A stretch of 64,000 nt of DNA, taken from assembly GCA_947462335.1 (NCBI GenBank), contig OX381710.1, positions 1,116,001-1,180,000 on the forward strand. Direction: 5' to 3'. Made by a program: the position numbers and the translations under genes. This document shows, piece after piece, positions 30,380-41,904 of the stretch; positions within the stretch are counted from its first letter, which is position 1, and each line of letters opens with the position of its first letter. Source of the DNA: Harmothoe impar. Its lineage: Eukaryota > Annelida > Polychaeta > Phyllodocida > Polynoidae. The notes below the pieces were generated by a model. It was not told where the DNA came from and did no database searches. It saw only the letters and a list, made by a program, of their open reading frames with translations.

Positions 30380-32944
30380 ACTCTATTAGAGGAAGATGGA
30401 CACTGGCTGATTTTCTTGTGATACAGTTTTATTAAAGCTACATGATACTTACATGTATGTACATGAACGCGCCCCGCAGTGAGGCAAATATAAAACACAG
30501 GTGTCAACTCGGTGTACGGGTTAGAGTACTCCGCATCAATTACATTGATGAAACAACGCCGAGAACACGGAACAGAAACGCAGACCAAGCAGACTTATAA
30601 ATATCACAAGCAACTTTAAATATCGCCCACACCTTCCTCATATCAGATATAGTCTACATCGGTCAACCATTTAAAGGCCGCGGAGTGATTTAATGCATTA
30701 TACCCTTTATCATCATGATGCATGGATGCAGTACAGGCGAGTAACTCACCAGGGCTGCATTCATGCATCATGACGACCCTACCGGGTTGCGACACACCAT
30801 AAGGGTCATCATGATGCACCAAGGCAGCCCTGGTGAGTAACTCACCAGGGCTGCATTATGCAGTCAACGGGCATAGCGAGCGCATTAAAGCACGATGCTG
30901 TCCTTTTAAACGCTAACAAACTGAAGCCGTACAAATATATATTCTTTCATTCTCAGTTTTAAGACTCCACATGTGATACATAAAAGCAGATAACAGGGGT
31001 ATATTTTGTCTGCAACTTTTGAGCTGAGATTCTAAAGTTAAGGCGTATGCTGATATATAGATTATAAATGGAGTATCCTGGGGGCAACATCAGGCCAAAA
31101 AAGGTTCTGTTCAGGTATCGCGATTTTTTTGGCCCTAACTTTTTTTTCCATTCTTTAGGCATTTAGAAATATTAAAAACAATTGACTGAAATTATGAGAA
31201 AAATGAGAAATTTTCTTTGCGATAATCCGTTTTAAAATTGGTTTGGAAAAAAAATCGACCTTAGTACGGCCCCTATTTTTTTTGAGGCCATGTTATCTGA
31301 ACACAACTTTTGTAAGGCCTGATCAGTATATAGTATTGTACATGTAGGTCCTGTATACATCAATATGCGTCCTTACCGTCCTTTGGTTACACAGTGAAAG
31401 CCCTTACAGTAGGTAACATATGACGTATTATAACACGACGTGTTCTCACAGCGTAATGCTTTCATATAGTACAGAGTAGTCTACTGCAGCGCCATGGTGG
31501 TTACCCTCTGTCATTTATTATACGGTTCCCATTATTTTTCAATCACAGTTTTAACCGACATTTACCTGACTTTTAACTAACAGAAAATCCTTTTAACTGA
31601 CACGTTTAGTACCAAAAATTTGGCGGATATCTCACATTTTGCATATAACCATTCCAAGATTTTTTTTAAATCTAAAAATCGAATTGTGCATTTTGTAACC
31701 TATTTTTTTTCTCACTAAAAAACTGTACCGGTAGCGAATTTATATTTGTTCACTTTAAAACTTTCGTCATAAATACCGGGACCATGGAGTCACCCTCTTT
31801 GAGAGTCATTTCTCAGCTCCAACTATGGACTCATCGTTTGGGAGTCATTTCAAGTGTTACTAAGTTCTTCAGTTCCTATAGCCTCAGCTCACACAGCTGT
31901 CACGTTTTTACCGTTGTTAAAACATGATCACTCCTTTAATATACACATTTGTACATCCACCACGGCTTTAATTTAGGTACATGTTAACAGGTGCCCAACA
32001 TGCTGGCGCCGCCAACCCTCACAACTTTAACAGGTATTCCATCCTTACAACCCTTAGGCATAAGTCAGTCATAACGATATGTATAACACAAATGATACAT
32101 GTGATTTGATATCTAATGTGGATACATGTACAGGCATTTTGAGCAAATGAAAACAAATACTGACATTGGAACCATATACTACAGATCAGTGTGGTGTAAC
32201 CCTTTTATAAGTATTAAGAGAAACACAGTGCAATTATGTACTATGATCGGCATGATGCATGAATGCGGCATCATGATGTAAGATCAGCATGATGCATTCA
32301 TGCATCATGCTGACCCTACAGGTTTGATACACTCTCAAAAAGCTGTCACTCTAAGATGATACTTGCTGGCCCTGCATCATCGCATCATGACAAGACCTGA
32401 AGATGAAGCCTTGATGCATCATGCCGTCCTTAACAGCTTCGCCAACATTACAATGATACATGATGAAGAACATGCCTCTGACCTTTTCACCCTAAAGCAA
32501 CAAACAATGAGCACAAGATACATCATAACCCACAAACTGTGACACAGCAACCACACAAAGATCACATTATCATCCATATTTGTGCGATAAATGAATCATT
32601 AGGACATGATACCGTCCTTAAAGGGTTAACAAGCATATACAGTTATAAACATAAGCAGCAGATAAAAATATAAACCAGGCTCGTGTGTCATGCTTTAATA
32701 ACAACGAGTATTTGGCACTTTCTAGACATCCTCTCGTGCGGTAATAGTTGTATTGCCCATGTCACCCAACTACCGGTACCTATTGACCAAATGGGGAGGG
32801 AACGACGACACATATGACCTGTATGTCATGGTGAGGGTATATGGTAGTCCATGTACCGTATTCGACGTAATTAGCCCCCATCCCTTAATAAAACATACTT
32901 TATATCTGGGTCGACTTAGCGACAGTGAATTGGACCCAAAAATC
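30380..32944. repeat. Tandem duplication, unit 1
   Basis: Direct repeat of 33013-36136, starting near GGAAGATGGACACTGGCTG and ending TTGGACCCAAAAATCG. By eye the two units are above 90% identical outside indels. Unit 1 has its own insertion at about 31505-31865 rich in TTTTAACTGACA and lacks the two insertions seen in unit 2. A Harbinger-MITE right end lies just before each unit (30340-30390 and 32941-33016), which may have seeded the duplication. No gene is recognisable. Shared frames in both copies are unsupported. Confidence 0.85.
30670..30910. mobile_element. Nested-palindrome element, representative copy
   Basis: The outer inverted repeats are TTTAAAGGCCGCGGAGTG..TTAATGCATTA and the inverse. 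Inside are two further palindromes: ATGATGCATGGATGCAG..GGCGAGTAACTC / ACTCACCAGGGCTGCATTCATGCAT, and CCTACCGGG..GGGTCATCATGATGCAC with its partner. The whole can fold as a multi-armed cruciform. Other copies (approximate): 32245-32445, 33317-33555, 35430-35625, 37170-37265, 37372-37625, 37980-38095, 42362-42572, 48270-48420, 54215-54412, 56670-56895, 58389-58710, 59236-59490, 59737-59975. Several are bounded by CCTTTAAGG and TTAA, so a TTAA target is possible but unproven. Confidence 0.7.
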
Positions 32945-34112
32945 GGTGGGGGGGGGGGCGTAAAAAATGTTCACGCCTCTGCGCAAAATCTCACCACCCC
33001 CCCTTGTAATTAATAAATGAACACTCTAAACAGAAGAAGATGGACACTGGCTGATTTTCTTGTGATACAGTTTTATTAAAGCTACATGATACTTACATGT
33101 ATGTACATGAACGCGCCCCGCAGTGAGGCAAATATAAAACAGGTGTCAACTCGGTGTACGGGTTAGAGTACTCCGCATCAATTACATTGATGAAACAACG
33201 CCGAGAACACGGAACAGAAATGCAGACCAAGCAGACTTATAAATATCACAAGCAACTTTAAATATCACCCACACCTTCCTCATATCAGATATAGTCTACA
33301 TAACATAGCTAAACGCTTTAAAGAGCTGCAGAGTGATTTAATGCATTATGCCCTTTAAAATCATGATGCATGAATGCTGTACAGGCGAGTGACTCGCCAG
33401 GGCTGCGTGCATGCATCATGACGACCCTACCGGGTTGCGACACACCATAAGGGTTGTCATGATGCACCAAGGCAGCCCTGATGAGTTACTCACTGGGGCT
33501 GCATTCATGCAGGTAAAGGGCATAGCGCATTAAAGCACGACGCTGTCCTTTTAAACGCTAACAAACTGAAGCCGTACAAATATATAGGCTTTCATTCTCA
33601 GTTTTAAGACTCCACATGTGATACATAAAAGCAGATAACAGGGGTACATTTTGTCTGCAACTTTTGAGCTGAGATTCTAAAGTTAAGGCGTATGCTGATA
33701 CATAGGTTATACATGAAGTATCCTGGGGGCAACATCAGGCCAAAAAGCTTGTGTTCAGGTATCGCGATTGACCCTATTTTTTTGGCCATAACTTTTTCTT
33801 TTTTTTTTAGGCATTTTTCAAAATTAAAAACAATTGACTGAAATTATGAGGAAAATGAGGAATTTTCTCTGCGATAATCCATTTTAAAATTGGTTTGGAA
33901 AAAAAAATCGGCCTTTGTACGGCCCCTATTTTTTTGAGGCCATGTTACCTGAACACAACCTTTTTGTAAGGCCTGATGATAGTATAGTATTGTATATGTA
34001 GGTTCTGTATACATCAATATGCACCCTTACCGTCCTTTGGTTACACAGTGAAAGCCCTTACAGTAGGTAACATATGACGTATTAGAACACGACGTGTTCT
34101 CACAGCGTAATG

Positions 34113-34316
34113 CTACGTATATAATTTCGTCAATATGTATTTTCGCGAATTGACTACAAAGTACAATTTCATGTGTATTTAAATTCGCGGATTTTGAATA
34201 TGGTAGTAATATGGCTATACTGGATAAACTTCCACTTAACTTAAACTTTCATGTATTTTCGCGAATTTCAAAATCCGCGAAAATAAGTACAGCGCGAAAT
34301 AAAGTATGTTTACAGT
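34113..34316. mobile_element. TTTCGCG-type inverted-repeat insertion in unit 2
   Basis: Absent from the matching place in unit 1 (near 31461). It contains TATTTTCGCGAATTGA, AAATTCGCGGATTTTGAA and the inverse AAATCCGCGAAAATAAG, giving a hairpin of short arms. The target duplication is not clear. Confidence 0.6.
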
Positions 34317-34900
34317 AGTACAGAGTACAGTCTACTGCAGCGCCATGGTGCTAGTAGGAGTGGCGGCCGAGGGAACTAATATGTTGTACGTTATGTGTTC
34401 TTCAGTTCCCATAGACTCAGCTCACACAGCTGTAACGTTTTTACCTGTTAACAAATTATCACTGCTTTATACACATGTGTACATTCACCACGGCTTGATT
34501 CAGGTACATGTTAACACGAAGTGTTCGCACGCCGTTTTTATACAAGAGCCGGAGGGAGAAGCCCACCAAAGTAAAGTCCACCTGACGCATTATGGTGACG
34601 GAGCAGTAGCTATAGCGATAATTCAGGTGGCTCCGTGTGCGCCGCCATGTTAGTTCTGTGCTGGGAATATCCCGCGAGATTCAGCCGGGTACCACTCCCA
34701 CACACCATAGCTTGCCTGCAACAAGCTAAGTTGCGAGAGCAGAGCCAAGATCTCACGAGATGGCCGGTGCCAGTGTGAACACACAGATCATGGGAACAAG
34801 TTAACTCCCGCTACATCGCTATATGACTCCCCTTACATCGCTATATGATCACATTCATCCCATTCAGGTTATGCACATTTGTACATTCATCAAGGCTTTA

Positions 34901-35159
34901 GGGAGTGTTCATTTATCAATTACAGGGGGTGGGGGGGTGAGATTTTTGCATCCCCCCGCTCGCCGAAAACTTTTCGCCCACCCCCCTTTGAACTATGGTA
35001 ACGCGCGGGATTTTTTGCTAAAAAGGGGCTAAATTTTTAACGCCCCCCCCCCTCAAGAGGGGTCAGAATTTTTTACGCCCCCCCCCTCAGGAGGGGTGGG
35101 AAAGTTTTACGCCCCCCCCAAACCCACCACCCCCCTGTGAATAATAAATGAACACTCCC
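34901..35159. mobile_element. PIF/Harbinger-like MITE, copy 2, with a known empty site
   Basis: GGGAGTGTTCATTTATCAAT to inverse, flanked by TTA at 34898-34900 and 35160-35162. The homologous position in unit 1 of the tandem duplication (about 31968-31976) reads GGCTTTAATTTAGG with a single TTA and no insertion. This proves a 3-bp TTA duplication and shows the insertion is younger than the segmental duplication. Confidence 0.9.
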
Positions 35160-36938
35160 TTAATTCAGGTATATGTTAACAGGTACCCAACATGCTGGCG
35201 CCGCCAACCCTCACAACTTTAACAGGTATTCCATCCTTACAACCATTAGGCATAAGTCAGTCATAACGATATGTATAACACAAATGATACATGGGTTTGA
35301 TATCTAATGTGGATACATGTACAGGCATTTTGAGCAAATGAAACCGAATACTGACATTGTAACCGTATACTACAGATCAGTGTAGTTTAACTCTCTTATA
35401 AGAGAAACACAGTGCAATTATGTACTATGATGGGCATGATGCATGAATGCGGCATCATGATGTAAGATCAGCATGATGCATTCATGCATCATGCTGACCC
35501 TACAGATTTGATACACTCTCAAAGGGCTGTCACCCTGAGATGTTACTTGCTGGTCCTGCATTATTGCATCATGACAAGACCTGAAGATGAAGCTTTGATG
35601 CATCATGCCGTCCTTAAAGGGTTCGGCAACATTATAATGATACATGATGAAGAACATGCCTCTGACCTTTTCACCCTAAAGCAACAAACAATGAGCACAA
35701 GATACATCATAACCCCACAAACTGTGACACAGCAACCACACAAAGATCACATTATCATCCATATTTGTGCGATAAATGAATCATTAGGACGTGATACCGT
35801 CCTTAAAGGGTTAACAAGCATACACAGTTATAAACATAAGCAGCATATAAAAATATAAACCAGGCTCGTGTGTCATGCTTTAATAACGACGTGTATTTGG
35901 CACCTTCTAGACATCCTCTCGTGCGGTAATAGCTGTATTGCCCATGTCACCCAACTACCGGTACCTATTGACCAAATGGGGAGGGAACGACGACACATAT
36001 GACCTGTATGTCATGGTGAGGGTATATGGTACCGGTAGTCCATGTACCGTATTCGACGTAATTAGCCCCCATCCCTTAATAAAACATACTCTATATTTGG
36101 GTCGACTTAGCGACAGTGAATTGGACCCAAAAATCGAGCCCAATTAAACTATTTAACTATTAATAGAAATATGTTGGTCATATTAGTTAAGCGTACTATA
36201 CGGCAACTGTGTATATACTACACACGTATTGTGAAGGTCTGCATATTCACCACTAAAAGCTGTACAACTAATCGGTGTCTCTGACGGTCTGTAATCTCTC
36301 CTACCAGGAAGGCACACCACCTTGTGATAAAATGTTACGTATCACCAGCACGGTAGTACCAGCTTCTGACATAATCATTTCTACGTATCACTATGCTATT
36401 GAAATATCATGATTCATCTTGGATCCCACGTTTTATCCCGTCTAGACACCGCGCCTATTACACCAAGTCATGGTCAGAGATTGATTATCCCGCATGTATA
36501 CACTTAACAATCACACAACCTCCAGCTACCGTCCACACATACTGACATTTACCGTGTTTTTAGTGTGCTCATGGTATTTTCTTTAATAGCTGATATAACT
36601 GATCTATTACATGAATCACTGAGACGTGAAAAAGTGGCAAGTAATAAGTCTTGGATTGAGTGAATACTTCGTGTACGTCTGATATGGTATATATAGAGGG
36701 GAGAAGGCTATATATGGTATTATATGTTCTACAGATTGTACAGGTCAAAGGAAGTAACATGTATAAGGTGGGTATGGGGGAAGAGGAAAGTCTCAGTCGT
36801 AGTGGAATTCTGTGTTGTACATGGCTAATTGTAGGTAACATGATTGAATATTGGGAGCTATGGCGAACCTGACTGGGGTATGAAGAGGTCATACACAATG
36901 TTTGTATTGTAGAAGAGATAAAATAAGGAGATGAACAA

Positions 36939-36998
36939 CAGCTACACACAGGGGAGAAACCTCACAAGTGTTCAACTTGTACCAACATTACGGGTTAG
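36939..36998 (+). pseudogene. C2H2 zinc-finger fragment
   Basis: Reads QLHTGEKPHKCSTC and then TNITG and a TAG stop. A finger linker plus the first two cysteines survive and nothing else. The nucleotide sequence matches the GGGGAGAAACCTCACAAGTG linker of the gene at 24 kb, so it is probably a small dispersed copy. No exon boundaries are evident. Confidence 0.6.
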
Positions 36999-37699
36999 CC
37001 TCATATTATATGGATACATATACCATATTTTGTACATTTTATTTTAAAACAGAGATAAAAAAAAGATTTAACTGGCTACACCTAACAACCAATGTGCCCC
37101 CGGTGTATTACATTGTCCTATGACTCATTGTATGCCTGATACCTAACGGGGCGGTCAACCCTTTGGGGACAGACCTGTAACATGATGCATGAATGCAGCC
37201 CTGATGCATTCATGCATCATGCCATGTTCATGCACCATGCTGTCCTCAAAGGGTTAACCCAGTAATGACTGAAGCTGGATTGACAGCTCGGTTTAACGTC
37301 AAGGCGGGTCACATTATAAAAGGCTGTCCACGCAAGATCTTCTACCATCAGGGACCCAAAGTAACCCTTCAACTCTTTAAGGACGGCATGATACCCTAAT
37401 GCATTATGCCCTTAGTCGCCATAATGCATGAATGCAGCCCTGGCGAGTAACCAGAGAGCTGCATTCAAAGATCATGCTGACCCTACGGGGTTGAGACACA
37501 CCCGTAGGGTCGGTATGATGTACCAAGGCAGCACTGGCGAGTAACTCGCTACCTCGGGCTGCATTGGTGCATCATATCGTCATGAAACTATTAGTGACAT
37601 GCGTCCTTAAAAGTTTAAAGAACAACATGTTAACCCTTAAACGGCAAGGTACCAACCTTTTGTCGTCATGATGCATCAATGTATACATTTATATATCAG

Positions 37700-37975
37700 C
37701 GCTCCCACTATTTTTCAGGCACACTTTTAACTTTTAATTGACAGAAAATACTTTTAACTGACACGTTTGGTACCAAAAATTCCGCTGATAACCCACATTT
37801 CACCTAGAACCAAGATTTTTTTAAATTCAAAGATCAAATTGTGCATTCTGTCAATTCTGTAAAATCTGGAAATCAACTGACAAAATATGGCAAATCCCTT
37901 TTAACTGACATTTAACTGACTTTTAAAGCAGATAAAACAAAACTGACTATTAACTGAAGGGTGGGAACCCTGTAT
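37700..37975. repeat. TTTTAACTGACA dispersed repeat
   Basis: Units of CTTTTAACTGACACGTTTGG TACC, AAAATTC and TTAACTGACTTTT. A related copy is the insertion at 31520-31720 in unit 1. Element ends are not defined. Confidence 0.55.
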
Positions 37976-38555
37976 ATCATGGTGACATCATGATGTTGAT
38001 ACACTCCCGCCGTGTCGGTGAGTTACTCGCCGAGCCTGTGTATCATAACGACAGACGAGCGGGAAGCCTTGAGGCATCATGCTGTCCGTAAAGGGTTAAT
38101 TCTCCTGGTCTGGCCTTAAACTACCGGGTACTGAGGTAAGGATAACAACGTTGGTTAATATTCTAAACTATTCATCTCGCTAATGCACGGCCAAGTTCGT
38201 CCATTTTATGGGTCCTGCAATAAAAATGGAAAAAATATTATATTACATTTCATTCATAAAATCACTTCTAACCTTTCCAAACCAATTTTAAATCTAATAA
38301 TTTTTATTTTCAGACTATAATCTTGGCCTTTAGGGCCACCATAGTACGTAAAACCCCAACTATATCTCGATCTCACTTGAGAAAAAGATATCGTCCTATA
38401 AAAAAATAGGTTTAAAAATCGTTTTCTCTTTATTTAATGTATTAAAAGCACACCCCCAATTACAGAAAAAAGATTCGGCTTATAGGAAATAAAAACGCCA
38501 AATAAGAATAGTCTTATAGGCAGGGTTTTACAGTAAGTGTAACTGTTTTGTCGTC

Positions 38556-38674
38556 TCACCGTGCGAGTTGTTGCCCCTGTTGTTCACGGAGCAGCTGTTT
38601 GGCCGTTTTGTCGTTCTTCGCCATGGCAACCATGACTCCCTGGTAGGCCACGATAGCGTCTCTCTCTACTTCAC
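38556..38674 (-). CDS. ARM/HEAT-like protein gene, last exon
   Basis: Acceptor TTGTTGCAG on the minus strand, entering at phase 1 to match the exon at 38959-39057. It encodes GEVERDAIVAYQGVMV, then AMAKNDKTAKQLLREQQG, then QQLAR and TGA (38556-38558). The same bases also read CACG|GTGAGA, a good splice donor, so the stop and a donor overlap. I see no following exon down to 36 kb, so I treat it as the end. The peptide is an amphipathic helix pair like ARM/HEAT repeats. Confidence 0.6.
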
Positions 38675-38958
38675 CTGCAACAATAAAGAGAAAACAATTC
38701 ATATTCTGGTCCTACTGCAGGAAATAGTTATGGGTCTTAACTATAGTGAAAGTATAGGCCATAAAGGCAATTATAAAATCAAAGTTTAATTGAGTAGCTA
38801 GATATCCTGAATATGCTGACGCCACTCTCTTTTTTATCCTTTTACATACGGACACTTTGAACATTTTCTCAAGTACAGAGGATAACATTTTTTAAATTAA
38901 AAATAATAAAATTTCGTTTTTTACGTTGTGGGCCTGTAAGAAAAATGTGCGCCCTTAC

Positions 38959-39057
38959 CCTTGACGTCCTTGAGTAGTCTCAGTATGATGGGGAGGAGGC
39001 CGGTCCCCAGCACCACCCGAGGTAACCACGGATACACCGCCAGGTCTGCCGCCAACG
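38959..39057 (-). CDS. ARM/HEAT-like protein gene, exon
   Basis: 99 bases with clean sites (CTTACAG acceptor, AAGG|GTAAGG donor), phase 1 in and out. It encodes ALAADLAVYPWLPRVVLG, then TGLLPIILRLLKDVK, a typical helix-turn-helix of an armadillo-type repeat. Confidence 0.7.
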
Positions 39058-39416
39058 CTGTAAGGGGAACAGGAACGGTGTTATGAATCTATGTTAAGGT
39101 GTTGTCTTAGTACTAACAGGCAGCTTTAATACAAGAGGTGTGGCTCTGTCTCTGGACTCGGACACTTACTCCACAACAATCGTCTACATATTCGTCAAAT
39201 TGTGGTGCACTAAATTTGGTATTATCGCTCGGTAAGTTCGTGTCACTTTGTCCATGCGTGTTAATTGCAGGCATCGTGCAGAGATGCTGAGATCTCTGCT
39301 CGGCGTGGGTAGCAGCAGACACTTTAAACCCGAATTCCTCCTAAATCACTTATATTTCCGGGTCCATATAGTGTAGAAACATGTATTATCATATGTATTC
39401 ATGGCAACATACACAC

Positions 39417-39476
39417 CTTGCATGGCGAGCATCCAGAGCTCTGACCCGTCGGCCCAGTACGGTGTGTAGGTGCTAC
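39417..39476 (-). CDS. Short extra exon copy (duplicate of the 3' end of exon 39806-39973)
   Basis: Sixty bases with an AG acceptor (GTCATAG), a GTGTGT donor identical to the parent exon, and the same phase 1 at both ends, so inclusion or skipping keeps frame. It encodes SSTYTPYWADGSELWMLAMQ against SDSYTPYWGDGSELWMLAMQ in the parent. Nucleotide changes are largely synonymous (TCC/TCA, CTG/CTC, CCC/CCG). It could be an alternative exon or a decaying duplicate. RNA evidence would decide. Confidence 0.4.
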
Positions 39477-39526
39477 CTATGACTATATCAGGGCCCAGTA
39501 GGGGTCTATAACTACTTGGTTTATAT

Positions 39527-39748
39527 ATGCCTCTATATGGGTAAAATTCGACATGGGAGACACAGTGATACGGCCCTTTAAAGCCATTTTAAAAATCGAC
39601 AGACACAGAAATTTGGAATACAAATCGACCTACAGAGATTTTTCTAATAATTCTTATATATGTAAAAATTGACACAGTGAGATGGCCCTTTTGCTAAAAA
39701 CAAGACACGGCAACACAGTCAAAATTGTGGGGACCCATGTAGAGGCAC
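39527..39748. mobile_element. GTGCCTCTACATGGG MITE, copy 1
   Basis: Left end ATGCCTCTATATGGG and right end CCCATGTAGAGGCAC, with internal AAAAATCGACA, GACACAGTGA and CGGCCC units. The flanks TTATAT and ATATAT are a weak 6-bp match. Oldest-looking of three copies. Confidence 0.7.
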
Positions 39749-39805
39749 ATATATAGCATACATACCCTACCCGGAGATAGGCATGTATAACTCTATATAA
39801 CACAC

Positions 39806-39973
39806 CTTGCATGGCGAGCATCCACAGCTCGGACCCGTCCCCCCAGTAGGGTGTGTAGGAGTCGGACACCTGCACGTTCCAGCCGGCGTCAGAGAGTCGC
39901 TTCCGGCAGTGAGCGCGACTCAGGAGGTGGATGGACGACTTGCAGAACGCCTCACACTTACACTGCTCCTCAC
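39806..39973 (-). CDS. ARM/HEAT-like protein gene, exon with Cys-rich start
   Basis: 168 bases, phase 1 in and out. It encodes EEQCKCEAFCKSSIHLLS, then RAHCRKRLSDAGWNVQ, then SYTPYWGDGSELWMLAMQ. Three to four cysteines lie near the start. The Trp-rich end leads into the ALAADLAVYPWLP helix of the next exon. The family is not recognised with certainty. Confidence 0.7.
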
Positions 39974-40074
39974 CTACAACCGGGAACCAAGAAGTGTTGA
40001 CGAAAATTACAAGACAGGGCTAAAACCCCTTCTTTGAGATGAACTGTAGGAGATGGGTCCCTCCAGAGACTTAA

Positions 40075-40275
40075 GGAGCAATCATTTTATTAACAACGGG
40101 GGATTGAAAATCGGCGCATGCGCAGGCCCTTTGAAGCATAATATCGCGCAGGTTTTTTTTCTCAAAACAGGTTAAATGTTTTTGACCCCCCGCCCCCCCA
40201 GTCAAAGGTTCCAACTTTTTTTTTGCCCCCTCCCAACGCACCAGCCCCCCCTTTTTAAAAAAAATGATAACTCCC
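40075..40275. mobile_element. PIF/Harbinger-like MITE, copy 3 (degraded)
   Basis: GGAGCAATCATTTTATTAAC at left, ATGATAACTCCC at right, flanked by TAA at 40072-40074 and 40276-40278. Less hairpin-like than other copies. Confidence 0.7.
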
Positions 40276-40411
40276 TAAACTAATTTAGTTTTCAAAATTC
40301 CAGATTTCCGGAAAGTCCTGAAAGAATCCCATGTCTCATAGTTGCTCTCACAATGTGGGCTGGTATAGCTTATCTTTATACAAGAACCTTATTGGGGGGG
40401 GAAGATAATAA

Positions 40412-40689
40412 GGGAGTGCTCATTTTTTAACAACAGGGGGGGGGAGGTGAGATTGCGCGTGGAGCGTGCAAAATGTTTTTACCCCCCCCCCCTAGAGGGG
40501 CCGAAATTTTGCGTTTGCGGCCCTTTGTAGCAAGTAACGCACGGGCTTTTTCCCTCAAAACAGGTTGAATTTTTTTGACCCCCCCCAAGAGGGGTCTACA
40601 TTTTTTACCCCCCCCGGTCAAGGGGTCCAAATTTTTTACCCCCCCCCCAAATCCACCACCCCCCCTGTTGTTAAAAAAGGAGCACTCCC
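40412..40689. mobile_element. PIF/Harbinger-like MITE, copy 4
   Basis: GGGAGTGCTCATTTTTTAAC to the inverse, flanked by TAA at 40409-40411 and 40690-40692. A frame of 125 codons on the minus strand joins the neighbouring exon with this element and is not a gene by itself. Confidence 0.85.
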
Positions 40690-40719
40690 TAAATAATGTA
40701 TAATTAATTCCTGACTTAC

Positions 40720-40794
40720 TCGTGTAGTGTCGCAGCATCATGAGTCCGAGCACGGCCAGGTTCAGGGCCAACACCAGGTCCCGCTCTCGGTGCT
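40720..40794 (-). CDS. ARM/HEAT-like protein gene, exon
   Basis: 75 bases with a CTGCAG acceptor and A|GTAAGT donor. It encodes EHRERDLVLALNLAVLGLMM and LRHYT, one hydrophobic helix of a repeat. It lies immediately beside Harbinger-like MITE copy 40412-40689, which ends 30 bases from the donor. Confidence 0.7.
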
Positions 40795-41139
40795 CTGCAG
40801 ACAAACAGACAAAAGAGGCAACTTAGCAACTGTAAATCCCGTAAAATTTCAATACAACCTATAAGACGATGAAGGTCACAATGTATTGAAGCAAAATGTG
40901 GCCCTTAAAGGTTCACATGAAGAAACATGTGGCAGGCCGTCTATAGCATAGGGCAGGAGGGTCTTGTCAGTGAACATACAGGAGCACTTACCATCCAATG
41001 CTTAAAGATACCTGTCACAAGTTTCTATGCACCAGACTGACAGTGACTGAAAGAAATATTTTTTTCAAATTTTTTTTTTCAGTTAAATTTTTTGAGGACA
41101 TTAAAAAAAAAAGGTTTATGTTTATTTTAATAAACAATA

Positions 41140-41295
41140 TACCGTAATCGACGTAATAAGCGCCCCCCCCCCTTTTTGAGGCATTTTTAGACTAGAACAA
41201 AGGCTTAAATTTCACGATTTTGGAGACAATTAAACTAAAACTGCCATAAAAACTATTTTATAAGCGCCCAGGCGATTATTACGTCGAATATGGTA
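41140..41295. mobile_element. TACCGTAATCGACGTAAT MITE
   Basis: Left TACCGTAATCGACGTAATAA with GCGCCCCCCC, right GCGCCCAGGCGATTATTACG with TCGAATATGGTA. Related ends TACCGTATTCGACGTAATTA occur at about 32867 and 36048 in the tandem duplication. Confidence 0.6.
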
Positions 41296-41321
41296 AATAC
41301 TGTGGCACTTGTGGGCTTGTG

Positions 41322-41376
41322 TACTTACCGACATGTGGCAGACCCACTATGGCACAGCGGAGGAGTGCCTTGCCCT
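41322..41376 (-). pseudogene. Duplicated 3' exon end plus splice donor, copy 1
   Basis: Contains the last 46 bases of exon 41781-41904 and its donor (CTTACCGACATGTGGCAG in + orientation). It encodes the same GKALLRCAIVGLPHV. It lies downstream of the real exon within the same intron, with only CACACC repeat upstream of it on the coding strand, so it lacks a normal acceptor. Confidence 0.75.
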
Positions 41377-41780
41377 CCACCCACCCACACCCACCCACCC
41401 CCTCCCACACCCACCCACACCCATCCCACACCCACACACCCCCTCCCACACCCACACACACCCATCCCACACCCACACACCCCCTCCCACACCCACACAC
41501 ACCTACCCACACACACACACACCTACTTACTGACATGTGGGAGACCCACTATGGCACAGCGGAGGAGTGCCTTGCCCTCCACCCACCCACACCCACCCAC
41601 CCACACCTACACCCACCCACCCCCTCCCACACCCACACACCCCCTCCCACACCCACACACCCTCCCACACACACACACACCTACACCCACACACACCTAC
41701 ACCCACACACACACCTACACCCACACACCCCCTCCCCCCCACCCACACCCCCTCCCCCCCACCCACACACACACACTTAC
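41375..41780. repeat. CACACC/CCCACA simple-repeat array in an intron
   Basis: Arrays of CCCACACC, CACACACC and CCCCCTCCCACAC fill the spaces between the duplicated exon ends. Frames such as long His/Pro/Thr runs are repeat artefacts. Confidence 0.9.
41524..41580 (-). pseudogene. Duplicated 3' exon end plus splice donor, copy 2
   Basis: As copy 1 but with the donor changed (CTTACTGACATG). Flanked on both sides by CACACC arrays. Spacing between the three exon ends is about 200 and 255 bases, as if exon end plus array had been tandemly duplicated. Confidence 0.75.
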
Positions 41781-41904
41781 CGACATGTGGCAGGCCGACT
41801 ATGGCACAGCGGAGGAGTGCCTTGCCCTGGTCTGTGTCGGCCATCATGGATCCCTCCAGCACCACCAGGTTCAGCATCACCCCACACAACGTCGTCAACG
41901 CCAT
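41781..41904 (-). CDS. ARM/HEAT-like protein gene, exon
   Basis: 124 bases from a GGTGTGGCAG acceptor to a G|GTAAGT donor. It encodes MALTTLCGVMLNLVVLEGSM, then MADTDQGKALLRCAIVG, then LPHV. The donor abuts a long CACACC array (in + orientation), and truncated copies of this exon's last 46 bases with donor recur at 41322-41376 and 41524-41580. Confidence 0.75.

Larger units (their letters stand above)
33013..36136. repeat. Tandem duplication, unit 2
   Basis: Second copy of 30380-32944. It is longer because it contains the MITE at 34901-35159 and an insertion at about 34113-34316 with ATTTTCGCGAATT / AATTCGCG inversions. Unit 2 ends at CCAAAAATCG followed by unrelated AGCCCAATTAAAC. Confidence 0.85.

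Noticed and set aside
36569..36949. Minus-strand 126-codon frame rich in Ser, Tyr and Thr
   Set aside because: No domain, no splice sites in phase with the minus-strand gene, and low-complexity composition.
39113..39322. 69-codon minus-strand frame between two exons
   Set aside because: It lies in an intron, has no matching splice sites and no recognisable motif.
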